This document shows, in pieces, positions 22,770 to 31,424 of a stretch of 32,247 nucleotides of DNA. The DNA is taken from positions 1 through 32,247 of the forward strand of contig CABUAW010000027.1 of assembly GCA_902489645.1 (NCBI GenBank), in the 5' to 3' direction. The DNA is from an uncultured Lachnospiraceae bacterium (lineage in GTDB: Bacteria; Bacillota; Clostridia; Lachnospirales; Lachnospiraceae). The position numbers were made by a program, and so were the translations under genes. The notes under the pieces were generated by a model. It ran no database searches and was not told the origin of the DNA. It was given only the letters and a program-made list of their open reading frames with translations. Position 1 is the stretch's first letter. The number at the start of each line of letters is the position of its first letter.

Positions 22770-24401
22770 TTAAATATAATCGCCTTCCAGGGAATCATAG
22801 AATGAGAAAGCCGTTTTTTTCTTAATAAATTCGACAATTTCCGATGCGTCCGTTCCGGTTTCTTCTGCCCAGCCGCTTAAAATCCCTTCCGCCGCAGCCG
22901 CATCTCTGCCTTCCCGCACAAGGAGAACGATGATACCCGCTTCATTTAAATGCCGGATGACATTTTCATAATCCTCCCCGGCCTTTGGTTCATAGAGATA
23001 GGTATGTCTGCCCAGGCTGCTCAGACGGCTTTCGACTTTTTCCGCCAGCTCCCGGGTTATGCCATTTTGTCCGGTATCAAATGCTATCACCGCAGGAATC
23101 TGGCCTTTTAAGGCGGCCCGCAATTCCCTCGTCACTTTCTGATTTCGGCCCTCTGTTCTCGTTTCATGAACTTCCGTCACAACACCGCAGGCCGACGTCA
23201 TATTTGTAATCCGGTCGATGAGAATCAGCTCGCCCAGAGTTTTATGTGTTTTAAATACATCCAGTACAATCTTATCCGCCAGGGATAAACGGCAAACAGC
23301 AATCTCATTTTTTTCAAGATGTTTTGCATTTTTACGTGCGCCCGTATTTACATCGATGGTATGAATAATCTTTGTCACAATGCCCGGAACCATTTTTGTC
23401 CCCAGCTTAACCCAAAAGTTTTTCCCATTTTCCAGTCTGGCGTCGTCCATCCAGAGAATATTTGCGGTAAATTCGGAGGATGTCCGTGCCCCGGAATCAA
23501 TGGATAAAACGCAGCCTCTGGAAACATCCACCTCCCGGTCAAGCTGAATGGTTACCGGCTGGCCTTTTACGGCCGTTTCAGAATCCCTGTCACCGATATA
23601 AATACGTTTCACATGGGCCTGCTCGCGGCTCGGCAGGGCCGTAATAAGGTCCCCGACCCGCACGCTCCCGGATTCAACCTGGCCCTGGAATCCACGGAAC
23701 TCATGATTTGGCCGGCAAACTCTCTGTACCGGCAGATAAAAGCCTTTTTCTTCCGCCGTTTCCGTAATATCTACTTTTTCCAGATAAGGCAAAAGGGCTT
23801 CGCCATCGTACCAGCCTGTGTTTTCCGATTTTTTAGTGACATTGTCGCCTTCTGTGGCGGAAACCGGGATAATTTTAATATTTGAAAGTGAAAGCTCTTT
23901 GGCCAGCCCGTGAATCTGATTTTCAATCTCCCGGAATCGTTCTTCACTATATCCCACCAAATCCATCTTATTTATGGCAAACACAAAGTAACGGATACCC
24001 ATTAACGAACAGATTCGGGCATGACGTCTTGTCTGGACGAGAACTCCCTGTTTTGCATCCACCAGAATAACGGCCAAATCCGCAAAGGAGGCGCCCACCG
24101 CCATATTACGGGTATATTCTTCATGCCCCGGCGTGTCGGCAACGATAAAGCTGCGGTTATCCGTCGTAAAATACCGGTAAGCCACATCAATTGTGATTCC
24201 CTGCTCCCGCTCCGCCATCAGTCCGTCGAGAAGCAACGAATAATCAATTGCCCCGCCGCGGCTTCCGACCCTGGAGTCCAGCTCCAACGCCTTTTCCTGG
24301 TCCGCATAAAGAAGCTTTGAATCATAAAGTATATGTCCGATTAATGTGGATTTTCCGTCATCCACGCTGCCGCAGGTGATAAATTTCAATAAACCTTTCA
24401 T
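22770..24401 (-). CDS. cysN: Sulfate adenylyltransferase subunit 1 (GTPase) with degenerate CysC-like tail
   Basis: Regulatory GTPase of ATP sulfurylase; GTP hydrolysis drives APS formation by CysD. GTPase motifs: GSVDDGKST (11-19), DTPGH (89-93), NKMD (144-147); beta-barrel domains follow to about residue 420. Residues 431-500 resemble an APS kinase (CysC) domain (KGQIPAVIAFDTG, VESRLSSLGRHTYLYE, LNEAGIIVLLV), but the P-loop position reads DTGQNGITR, with no GxxGxGK(S/T), so kinase activity should be lost. It starts one base after the cysD stop. The downstream APS reductase uses APS directly, which would make kinase activity unnecessary. Confidence 0.93.
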   Translation of the reverse strand: MKGLLKFITCGSVDDGKSTLIGHILYDSKLLYADQEKALELDSRVGSRGGAIDYSLLLDGLMAEREQGITIDVAYRYFTTDNRSFIVADTPGHEEYTRNMAVGASFADLAVILVDAKQGVLVQTRRHARICSLMGIRYFVFAINKMDLVGYSEERFREIENQIHGLAKELSLSNIKIIPVSATEGDNVTKKSENTGWYDGEALLPYLEKVDITETAEEKGFYLPVQRVCRPNHEFRGFQGQVESGSVRVGDLITALPSREQAHVKRIYIGDRDSETAVKGQPVTIQLDREVDVSRGCVLSIDSGARTSSEFTANILWMDDARLENGKNFWVKLGTKMVPGIVTKIIHTIDVNTGARKNAKHLEKNEIAVCRLSLADKIVLDVFKTHKTLGELILIDRITNMTSACGVVTEVHETRTEGRNQKVTRELRAALKGQIPAVIAFDTGQNGITRELAEKVESRLSSLGRHTYLYEPKAGEDYENVIRHLNEAGIIVLLVREGRDAAAAEGILSGWAEETGTDASEIVEFIKKKTAFSFYDSLEGDYI

Positions 24402-24402
24402 C

Positions 24403-25305
24403 TTAGAAATATCCCTCCCGTTTCCTTTTTTCCATACTGGCCGTACCGCCGTCGTGGTCGATGACCCGGCTTGTTCTTTCAGATTCCACGGCGCTCAAGG
24501 TTTCATCAATAATGGCATCCAAAGTATCCGCATCCGATTCAATACCTCCGGTCAGCGGATAACATCCCAGGGTACGGAAGCGGACTTTCCTGTTTTCAAT
24601 CTTTTCCCCTTCCCGAAGCTTCAGGCGGTCATCATCCACCATGATGATATTGCCGTCCCGCTCGATGACCGGCCGCTCCTTCGCAAAGTACAACGGTACA
24701 ATCGGAATATTTTCTCTGCGTATGTACTGCCATATATCTTTTTCCGTCCAGTTGGAAATCGGAAACACACGGATGCTCTCGCCCTGATTGATTTTGGTAT
24801 TATAGAGCTTCCACATTTCCGGTCTCTGATTTTTAGGGTCCCAGGCCTGGGCCTCGTTTCGGAAAGAAAAAATCCGCTCCTTTGCCCGGGATTTCTCTTC
24901 GTCCCGCCGACCGCCGCCAAAGGCTGCAGTAAATTTATATTTTGTCAGCGCCTGTTTTAATGCCTGGGTTTTCATGATATCCGTGTAAGCAGAACCATGG
25001 TCAAAGGGATTAATCCCCGCATCAATCCCCTCCTGATTGCTGTAAACCAGCATTTCAATTCCAAGCTCTTTTGCTCTCCGGTCCCGGAATTCAATCATTT
25101 CCCGGAATTTCCATGTGGTATCAATATGCAAAAAGGGAAACGGCGGCTTTTCCGGATAAAACGCTTTCATCGCCAGATGAAGCATGACGGAACTGTCCTT
25201 TCCGATGGAATACAGCATGACCGGATTTTCACATTCGGCAGCGACTTCCCGTATAATATAAATTGCCTCCGCTTCCAATTCATCAAGATGAGATAAGTTT
25301 TCCAT
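24403..25305 (-). CDS. cysD: Sulfate adenylyltransferase subunit 2
   Basis: Catalytic ATP sulfurylase subunit; forms adenosine 5'-phosphosulfate from ATP and sulfate with CysN. PP-loop-like SIGKDSS (33-39), FGGGRRDEEKSRAKER, FPISNWTEKDIW and RTLGCYPLTGGIES are family hallmarks; 300 residues is normal. The ATG at 25305 follows GGAGG by eight bases; the earlier ATG at 25326 overlaps the ferredoxin stop region and would add seven residues. It is coupled to cysN downstream and to aprB upstream. Confidence 0.95.
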   Translation of the reverse strand: MENLSHLDELEAEAIYIIREVAAECENPVMLYSIGKDSSVMLHLAMKAFYPEKPPFPFLHIDTTWKFREMIEFRDRRAKELGIEMLVYSNQEGIDAGINPFDHGSAYTDIMKTQALKQALTKYKFTAAFGGGRRDEEKSRAKERIFSFRNEAQAWDPKNQRPEMWKLYNTKINQGESIRVFPISNWTEKDIWQYIRRENIPIVPLYFAKERPVIERDGNIIMVDDDRLKLREGEKIENRKVRFRTLGCYPLTGGIESDADTLDAIIDETLSAVESERTSRVIDHDGGTASMEKRKREGYF

Positions 25306-25326
25306 CCTCTGCTCCTCCTTCATCAT

Positions 25327-25641
25327 TTAATATTTATTCGCATCTTTTTTATTGACTTCAATAGATACCGTTCTTCCCCGAATATCCTCAAAGGTCCATA
25401 TAGCCAATCCTTTGGATTCGGTCACCGAAAATGTGCCTCCGCCGCCGCCGATATCCGCGCCGAGGAAAAAACGTATGGCCTTTGCCGGACATTCCTTCAA
25501 ACAGGACGTACATCCCCAGCAATCCTGTATATGACGGATAAAGGCTCTTTTGTTTTCATTCATTTTTATCAGATTTCCCGGACATACCTCTACACATCTT
25601 TTACAGCCAACGCATTTACTTTCCTGAATCTGAATACTCAT
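25327..25641 (-). CDS. aprB: APS reductase beta subunit, AprB-like ferredoxin
   Basis: 104 residues with two [4Fe-4S] motifs: Cys10, 13, 16, 20 (CVGCKRCVEVC) and Cys41, 44, 47, 51 (CWGCTSCLKEC), then a GADIGGGG stretch and a beta-rich tail. This is the AprB layout, passing electrons to the AprA flavin. It overlaps the aprA end by 26 bases with AGGAGG before the ATG, so the two are made together. It is shorter than many dissimilatory AprB proteins (about 150 residues), consistent with an assimilatory version. Confidence 0.85.
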   Translation of the reverse strand: MSIQIQESKCVGCKRCVEVCPGNLIKMNENKRAFIRHIQDCWGCTSCLKECPAKAIRFFLGADIGGGGGTFSVTESKGLAIWTFEDIRGRTVSIEVNKKDANKY

Positions 25642-27322
25642 AAGTCCTTCCTCCTGTCACCAGTTCCCGGTATATTATCTGAATCTCTCCATCTACCATC
25701 CGGGAATTGACATATTTCATCCATGCCTCGGACTTTTCCGGATAATCGGCATTTTCCGCAAAGCTGTGCCACCGGGTTTCTTTTCTGGCCGCCAGATGGG
25801 CAATGACCGCCAGACAGACAATCAAGCGCTCCCTGACTTCATAAATTCTCAAAAGCTCATCCATATCCGAGGCTGACATCTTTGTACACAGGCGAAGCAG
25901 ACGTTTTATTTTTTTCTCCGCTGTCTCTAACTTTTTTTCGTTATAAATGTAATCTGTACAGATGCCTCCGGCATACTGGTCCATCACCTTCTGCATGGCC
26001 TCTTCCAACTGACGGACGCTTATATGAAAGGGCGGATTTGACAAATATGTTTCATATTCCCGTTTTTTCTCTTCGGCCTGCTTATCCAAAGTGCTTTCAA
26101 ATTTATTGTTACCGGCGCCGAAGATATATTCCGCTGCCGCCTCTGCCGCTATCTCTCCTTCAGCCAAAGCTCCGGTCACATATTTCTGGGGACAGCCCCC
26201 GGCCACGTCCCCTGCGGCAAACAGGCCCCTGAGCGTGGTTCTTCTTTTGGTATCCACCCAATATCCGCTGGCCGTATGCCCGCCGACAATATAGGGCTCT
26301 GTTCCCTCGATTTCCACATTTTCCTCCGCAGGGCCCTTGCCTGCTTCCAGCCACTTCAGGGTCTGACTCGGCGCCATATTCAGGTAGGCTTTATATAAAT
26401 CCGACGCCTGCGCCTGGGATATACCTTCTGTACGAAGATAACACGGCCCTCGGCCTGCTCTGTTTTCCATAACGGTCCCGTAAACCCGCTGTGAGGTTGT
26501 CAGACCGTATTTATTTTCATAGACCTCGCCCTCCGCATTGACCTGTTTTGCGCCAACACCCTGGGCAATCGTTCCCGTCGGCGCAATCGTATCTTTACAC
26601 CGAAGGGCGATAAAACGCATTTCAAATGTGGTCATTTCCGCTCCCGCGAGCAGTCCCATCGCGTAACCGGCTCCCGTATTAAACGGCGGATACCACATTT
26701 TGTGTCTGGAAAAGCCGGGATTGTTTGGCCGGTACAATCCTGCGGCCCCTCCGGTTGTACAAATGACCGCCTTTGCATCAATGTCGTAAAATACTTCCTC
26801 ATTCACATCAAATCCATAAGCACCGCAGACGGACACGCCGTCCCCAAAATTATGCCATTTATAATCGGTGATATTGACATGGTTCAAAACCTCAACTCCC
26901 GGAGTTTTATGTACCGCATCGGCCAAAATCGGTTTAATGTTTTCTCCGTTAATTTTGATATTCCTGTTTCCCCGTGTCACATATTTCCCATGTTCATCTT
27001 TCAGTATGACCAGACCAAGGGCTTCCATTTTTTCAGTGACCTTATTCAGCCGTTCCGACATGGTGAGAAGCAAGTCTTCCCGGACAATGCCGTCGGCATC
27101 TTTTTTCGCATAATCTACATAATCCTGGGGAGTCCGGCCTTCCGTAATATAGGCATTAATGGCATTGACACCGGCGGCCAGACAGCCGCTGCGCTTGATA
27201 TTTGCCTTTTCAGCAATCAATACCTTTAATCCGCTCTGTTCTCCCAGTGTAATGGCGGCAAAGCATCCGGCTGTCCCTCCGCCGATGATTAAAACATCTG
27301 TCTCTGTCTTTTTTGTAACCAT
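25616..27322 (-). CDS. aprA: Adenylylsulfate reductase alpha subunit-like flavoprotein
   Basis: 568-residue FAD protein of the succinate dehydrogenase/AprA family. The FAD-binding start is DVLIIGGGTAGCFAA. AprA-like segments are RHKMWYPPFNTGAGYAMG, FIALRCKDTIAPTGTIAQG and GLFAAGDVAGG. It should reduce APS to sulfite and AMP in the cytoplasm with AprB. Dissimilatory AprA is usually around 650 residues, so this is a compact form; gene order (sulfate importer, aprAB, cysDN) indicates assimilation. The ATG at 27322 has GGGGAG eight bases upstream; the frame extends to 27358, overlapping cysA. Other fumarate reductase-like functions are less likely in this context. Confidence 0.85.
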   Translation of the reverse strand: MVTKKTETDVLIIGGGTAGCFAAITLGEQSGLKVLIAEKANIKRSGCLAAGVNAINAYITEGRTPQDYVDYAKKDADGIVREDLLLTMSERLNKVTEKMEALGLVILKDEHGKYVTRGNRNIKINGENIKPILADAVHKTPGVEVLNHVNITDYKWHNFGDGVSVCGAYGFDVNEEVFYDIDAKAVICTTGGAAGLYRPNNPGFSRHKMWYPPFNTGAGYAMGLLAGAEMTTFEMRFIALRCKDTIAPTGTIAQGVGAKQVNAEGEVYENKYGLTTSQRVYGTVMENRAGRGPCYLRTEGISQAQASDLYKAYLNMAPSQTLKWLEAGKGPAEENVEIEGTEPYIVGGHTASGYWVDTKRRTTLRGLFAAGDVAGGCPQKYVTGALAEGEIAAEAAAEYIFGAGNNKFESTLDKQAEEKKREYETYLSNPPFHISVRQLEEAMQKVMDQYAGGICTDYIYNEKKLETAEKKIKRLLRLCTKMSASDMDELLRIYEVRERLIVCLAVIAHLAARKETRWHSFAENADYPEKSEAWMKYVNSRMVDGEIQIIYRELVTGGRTYEYSDSGK

Positions 27323-27347
27323 AGAAATATCTCCCCGCGAAAATATA

Positions 27348-28406
27348 TTAAATAACAAGTGAATCTTCTTTCAGTGAATTGTTTTCCACAAGCCAGGCTT
27401 CATCGCCGGAAACGGCAAAAATACGGTAGACAAAGACGTCTACGGTTTCTCCGACTTCAATCTTTCTCTCGTCCAATCCCCGTTTGGCCGTAAGCAACGT
27501 ACCGTTGACACGCACACGAACTTCTATATTATTGCCGCGGAAAGCCACCCGCTCCACAATGCCCTCGGCTGCGGAACTTTTATATTTCTGTATTTCGTCT
27601 TTCTTTGTAATTTTTACAAATTCCGGACGGACAATCGCTTTTTCTGCCTGCGGCACATGGGTAAAGCTCACAAAACTCCGGTAATCCTCCACCACCGATG
27701 TCTGACCGAAAAATCCGGCGGTAAATGCGGTCTGCGGATTCTGATAAATCTCCAGAGGCGTGCCAATCTGTTCAATCCGTCCCTGATTCGTAATAATAAT
27801 TTCATCCGCCACCTCAATCGCTTCATCCTGGTCATGGGTCACAAAAATACTTGTAATTCCAAGCTTTTCAATCATATCTTTCAGCCAGCTCCGAAGCTCC
27901 TGGCGCACCTTTGCATCAATGGCCGCAAAGGGTTCATCCAGAAGCAGCAAATGGGGGTTCGGCGCCAGTGCCCGGGCAAAGGCCACTCTCTGGCGCTGTC
28001 CTCCGGAAAGCTGACTCGGATATCGGTTTTCCAGTCCTGTCAGACCAATTAACTGAATCAGCTCGGTCACTCTCTCTTTTATTTTCTTTTTATCTGCTTT
28101 CTGGACGGTCAGGCCAAAGGCGATATTGTCATAGACGGTCATGTACCGGAATAATGCATAGTTTTGGAAAACAAATCCGATGCCCCGCTTGCTTGCCGGA
28201 ATATCATTGACAACCTGGCCGTCGATAATGATTTCGCCGCTGTCCGGTGTCTCCAACCCGGCAATCATACGCAGAATGGTTGTTTTCCCACTGCCGCTCG
28301 GTCCGAGAAGTCCGATGAGCTTTCCTTTTTCAATGCCAAAGCTGACGTTATCCGACGCTTTATAATTTCCAAATGTTTTATTGATATTTTTTAACTCGAC
28401 ATACAT
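27348..28406 (-). CDS. cysA: Sulfate/thiosulfate ABC transporter ATP-binding protein
   Basis: 352-residue ATPase. Walker A GPSGSGKTT, signature LSGGQRQRVAFARA, Walker B LLLLDEPFAAID and H-loop FVTHDQ are present, with a C-terminal TOBE-like domain from about residue 240. The ATG at 28406 has GGAG before it and lies one base after the cysW stop; the frame extends upstream into cysW and is rejected. It energises the CysT-CysW channel. Confidence 0.94.
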   Translation of the reverse strand: MYVELKNINKTFGNYKASDNVSFGIEKGKLIGLLGPSGSGKTTILRMIAGLETPDSGEIIIDGQVVNDIPASKRGIGFVFQNYALFRYMTVYDNIAFGLTVQKADKKKIKERVTELIQLIGLTGLENRYPSQLSGGQRQRVAFARALAPNPHLLLLDEPFAAIDAKVRQELRSWLKDMIEKLGITSIFVTHDQDEAIEVADEIIITNQGRIEQIGTPLEIYQNPQTAFTAGFFGQTSVVEDYRSFVSFTHVPQAEKAIVRPEFVKITKKDEIQKYKSSAAEGIVERVAFRGNNIEVRVRVNGTLLTAKRGLDERKIEVGETVDVFVYRIFAVSGDEAWLVENNSLKEDSLVI

Positions 28407-28407
28407 G

Positions 28408-29229
28408 TTAGCTCTCCTTCTTTCCCCTGTATTCCACAACGCTTCGGATAACCAGCAGGACAACCGCCATTATCACCAAAAGAGACGATACGGCGAAGGC
28501 CGGCACATACTGGAATTCATTAAATAAAATCTCTATATGGAGGGGAAGCGTATTGGTTTTGCCCCGCAAATGTCCGGACAAAACCGACACGGCGCCAAAT
28601 TCACCCATAGCTCTCGACGTACATAAAACAACGCCGTATAAAAACGCCCATTTAATATGAGGGAATGTAATCCTTCTGAAAATTGTCAGTCCCTTCGCTC
28701 CCATCAGGGCCGCCGCTTCTTCCTCATCCGTCCCCTGGGCTTCCAGCACCGGAATCAATTCCCTGGACACAAACGGAAAGGTCACAAAAATAGTTGCCAG
28801 AACAATTCCCGGCACGGCAAAGACGATTTTTATCCCCATCGATTGAAGATAAGGGTAGAGAACGCTCTGTTTGCCAAATACGAGAATATAGATTAAACCG
28901 GCGATAATCGGTGAAACCGTTACCGGAATATCAATCAACGTCGTCAATACTTTCTTCCCCCGGAAGCGGAAACGTGTAATGGCCCAGGCGGCAAACAATC
29001 CGAAAATCGTATTGCAGATTACGGCGATAAGCGTTGCCTGCAGTGTGAGTATCAATGCTTTAAGTGTATAGGCATCGGTAATCGCTTCCAGATAGAAGCT
29101 CCACCCTTTGCGCAATGATTCGGTAATAACGACATACAACGGAAGAATCAGCATAACAAACAGGAATAACACACTGATACCGATTAAAAGCCATTGAACC
29201 GCTTTCGATTGGGTTTTTTTTGTCTCCAT
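28408..29229 (-). CDS. cysW: Sulfate ABC transporter permease CysW
   Basis: 273-residue permease with about six membrane segments. The coupling-loop motif EEAAALMGAKGLTIFRRITFP and the CysW-like end (SRAMGEFGAVSVLSGHLRG...LHIEILFNEF) are clear. Its ATG overlaps the cysT stop (TAATG), and GGGAGGTG lies just before, so translation is coupled. It forms the channel with CysT. Confidence 0.94.
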   Translation of the reverse strand: METKKTQSKAVQWLLIGISVLFLFVMLILPLYVVITESLRKGWSFYLEAITDAYTLKALILTLQATLIAVICNTIFGLFAAWAITRFRFRGKKVLTTLIDIPVTVSPIIAGLIYILVFGKQSVLYPYLQSMGIKIVFAVPGIVLATIFVTFPFVSRELIPVLEAQGTDEEEAAALMGAKGLTIFRRITFPHIKWAFLYGVVLCTSRAMGEFGAVSVLSGHLRGKTNTLPLHIEILFNEFQYVPAFAVSSLLVIMAVVLLVIRSVVEYRGKKES

Positions 29230-30065
29230 TACGCCTCACCTCCCATAAGACGCCGGGTATTTCTGGACTGAATCACATTAACTCCGAACAAAATTAAAAA
29301 GGATGCGATAATCATAACCAGCGCAATGGCCGTTGCACTGGCATAATCGTATTCCTGAAGCTCCGACATAATCATTAACGGTGCAATTTCCGTATAATAG
29401 GGTTTATTTCCGGCGATAAAAACAACGCTTCCATATTCTCCGATGCATCGTCCAAAGGCCAATCCGGTTCCCGTCAGCAGCGCCGGCAGTAATTCAGGAA
29501 AAATCACTTTCCGAAAAATCATTCCCGGCTTTGCGCCGAGGACCCGGGCTGCTTCCTCATATGTACCATCCAGTTTTTCAAGCACCGGCTGTACGGCCCG
29601 CACAACAAAAGGAATACCGATAAATACCAGTGCAATGGTGATTCCAATGCGGGTATAAGCAATCTTAATTCCAAATTTTGCGAAAAAACCTCCGACCAGC
29701 CCCGTATCTGATGTCAATGATGTAAGGGAAATCCCGGCCACGGCCGTCGGCAGTGCAAAAGGAAGTTCTATCATACCGTCCATTATCCGTTTCCCGGGAA
29801 AATCATACCGGACCAGCACCCAGGCCAACACCAGTCCCATGACGGCGTTAATCAGAGAAGCAATCAACGCCGTTATAAAACTGACATAAAAACTGGAGAG
29901 TACCCGCGCTCTGGTAATGGTCTGTATAAATTCGCCAAATCCAAGTTTACTTGTAAAAATCACCAGAGAAGCCAGCGGGATGAATACAATGCAGCTCAAT
30001 ATAGCAAGTGTAACTCCCATCGATATTCCAAAGCCGGGAATTACTCTTTTTCCAGTTTTTCTCAT
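29229..30065 (-). CDS. cysT: Sulfate ABC transporter permease CysT (CysU)
   Basis: 278-residue permease with about six membrane segments, coupling loop YEEAARVLGAKPGMIFRKVIFP and family signature FGRCIGEYGSVVFIAGN. PFALPTAVAGISLTSL is typical of CysT. It starts 17 bases after the binding-protein stop. Confidence 0.94.
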   Translation of the reverse strand: MRKTGKRVIPGFGISMGVTLAILSCIVFIPLASLVIFTSKLGFGEFIQTITRARVLSSFYVSFITALIASLINAVMGLVLAWVLVRYDFPGKRIMDGMIELPFALPTAVAGISLTSLTSDTGLVGGFFAKFGIKIAYTRIGITIALVFIGIPFVVRAVQPVLEKLDGTYEEAARVLGAKPGMIFRKVIFPELLPALLTGTGLAFGRCIGEYGSVVFIAGNKPYYTEIAPLMIMSELQEYDYASATAIALVMIIASFLILFGVNVIQSRNTRRLMGGEA

Positions 30066-30082
30066 ATTTAAGTCCCTGCTTT

Positions 30083-31162
30083 CTATTTTTCATAAATCTG
30101 GTCAAACACACCGCCATCGGAGAAATGTTTTTCCTGAGCAGTGTCCCAGCCTCCAAAATCATCAATTGTTACAAGATTAATATTCAAATCAAAGACATCG
30201 GCATATTCCTGCAGAATATCCTGATTTAATGGACGATAATAATTATCCCCGGCAATTCTCTGCGCCTCATCCGAATAGAGATAATTCAAATATTCTGTGG
30301 CAACCTCACGGGTTCCCCGGGCATCGACCACTTCATCGACAACCGCAACGGACGGCTGTGCGAGAATACTGATGCTCGGTGTGATGATTTCATAATCGTC
30401 CGGATAATCCTGAACGGAAAGAAAAGCTTCGTTTTCCCATGCAATCAATACATCGCCCTGACCGTTTTCCACAAAGGATGTGGTCGCGCCCCTTGCGCCG
30501 GAATCCAGGACAAGAACATTTTCATATAAGGTCTTGATGAAATCTTTAATCTGTTCCTCATCACCATTAAACTTTTTATCCGCAAAGGCCCAGGCCGCCA
30601 GATAATTCCAACGGGCGCCGCCGGAGGTTTTTGGATTCGGAGTAATAATTCCGACATCCTCTTTCACCAAATCGTCCCAATCCTTAATATTTTTCGGATT
30701 TCCCTTACGGACAAGAAATACGATGGTTGATGTATACGGTGCGCTGTCATCCGGGAATTCATCAATCCAGCCCGGCTCAATTAAGCCTGCATCCTCAACG
30801 GCCTTGACATCATATTCCAATGCCAGTGTAACGACATCCGCCTCAAGACCATTGGCAACCTCCAGCGCCTGTTTGCCGGAACCGCCATGGGACTGGGTCA
30901 CTTCCACCGTCTGACCGGTTTTTTCCTTCCAATACTCGCCAAACAATTGATTATATGCTTCATACAGCTCTCTCGTCGGGTCGTAAGACACATTTGTCAA
31001 TGTGACGGTTTCCCCGCCGGCCGCCGCTTCTGCCTGGGCCGTCGTTTCCGTACCGGATGTATCTGCCGCCGTTGTACTTCCTGAACTTCCCGAACCGCAG
31101 GCCGCCAGACTTCCTACAACTAAAGTTATTGCCAAACCAAAACCTAATATATTCTTTTTCAT
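30083..31162 (-). CDS. sbp: Sulfate-binding lipoprotein of the ABC importer
   Basis: 359-residue extracellular lipoprotein. The signal peptide ends LAAC with Cys22 as lipidation site, then a Gly/Ser/Thr linker to about residue 50. The mature domain starts LTNVSYDPTRELYEAYNQLF and carries QSHGGSGKQALEV, NPKTSGGARWNYLAAW and IAWENEAFL, which form the sulfate pocket in Sbp/CysP proteins. It cannot be told from sequence whether sulfate or thiosulfate is preferred. First full gene of the eight-gene sulfate operon. Confidence 0.94.
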   Translation of the reverse strand: MKKNILGFGLAITLVVGSLAACGSGSSGSTTAADTSGTETTAQAEAAAGGETVTLTNVSYDPTRELYEAYNQLFGEYWKEKTGQTVEVTQSHGGSGKQALEVANGLEADVVTLALEYDVKAVEDAGLIEPGWIDEFPDDSAPYTSTIVFLVRKGNPKNIKDWDDLVKEDVGIITPNPKTSGGARWNYLAAWAFADKKFNGDEEQIKDFIKTLYENVLVLDSGARGATTSFVENGQGDVLIAWENEAFLSVQDYPDDYEIITPSISILAQPSVAVVDEVVDARGTREVATEYLNYLYSDEAQRIAGDNYYRPLNQDILQEYADVFDLNINLVTIDDFGGWDTAQEKHFSDGGVFDQIYEK

Positions 31163-31180
31163 AACAAATCCCTCACTTTT

Positions 31181-31288
31181 TTAATATTTAATCAATTCCC
31201 TGATTTTTCCTCTTATCCTCTTTTGTTCCATGTCCTGACAACATCGAATCATACCGCCGGCAACAGAAAATAAATACCTTTTTGCCAT
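31181..31288 (-). CDS. Possible 35-residue leader/small protein with Cys-Cys
   Basis: ATG at 31288 preceded by GAGGGG seven bases upstream, 35 codons, TAA at 31183-31181, 18 bases before the sbp start. The product begins MAKRYLFSVAGGMIRCC and is Arg/Lys-rich afterwards. Two adjacent Cys codons (TGT TGT) are notable in a sulfur-operon leader. It lies between the attenuator hairpin and sbp. It could be a leader peptide, a small protein of its own, or chance; I do not recognise a family. Confidence 0.4.
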   Translation of the reverse strand: MAKRYLFSVAGGMIRCCQDMEQKRIRGKIRELIKY

Positions 31289-31352
31289 TCAACTTCCCCT
31301 CTCTTTCCTGTAACCTTCAAAACCTGCCTTAAACGACTGCTCGAAAAGTCAA

Positions 31353-31407
31353 GCGACAAAAACCGGAGGTTTAAGCATTGCCTAAACCTCCGGTTTACCG
31401 GTCAGTC
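31353..31407 (-). promoter_or_regulatory. Attenuator-like RNA element, copy A (sulfate operon leader)
   Basis: Read on the minus strand: GACTGACCGG, two bases, AACCGGAGGTTTA, a short loop, TAAACCTCCGGTT and TTTTTG. The 13-bp perfect stem (31383-31395 with 31361-31373) plus T-run is a strong intrinsic terminator only about 40-90 bases after the predicted transcription start, so transcription of sbp needs readthrough or release. It shares its 5' half with the element before sulfite reductase. Confidence 0.78.
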
Positions 31408-31424
31408 AGATTACTACTATTTCA

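Noticed and set aside
22770..24401. Functional CysN-CysC bifunctional enzyme
   Set aside because: The kinase P-loop is missing in the C-terminal region, so only the GTPase function is supported.
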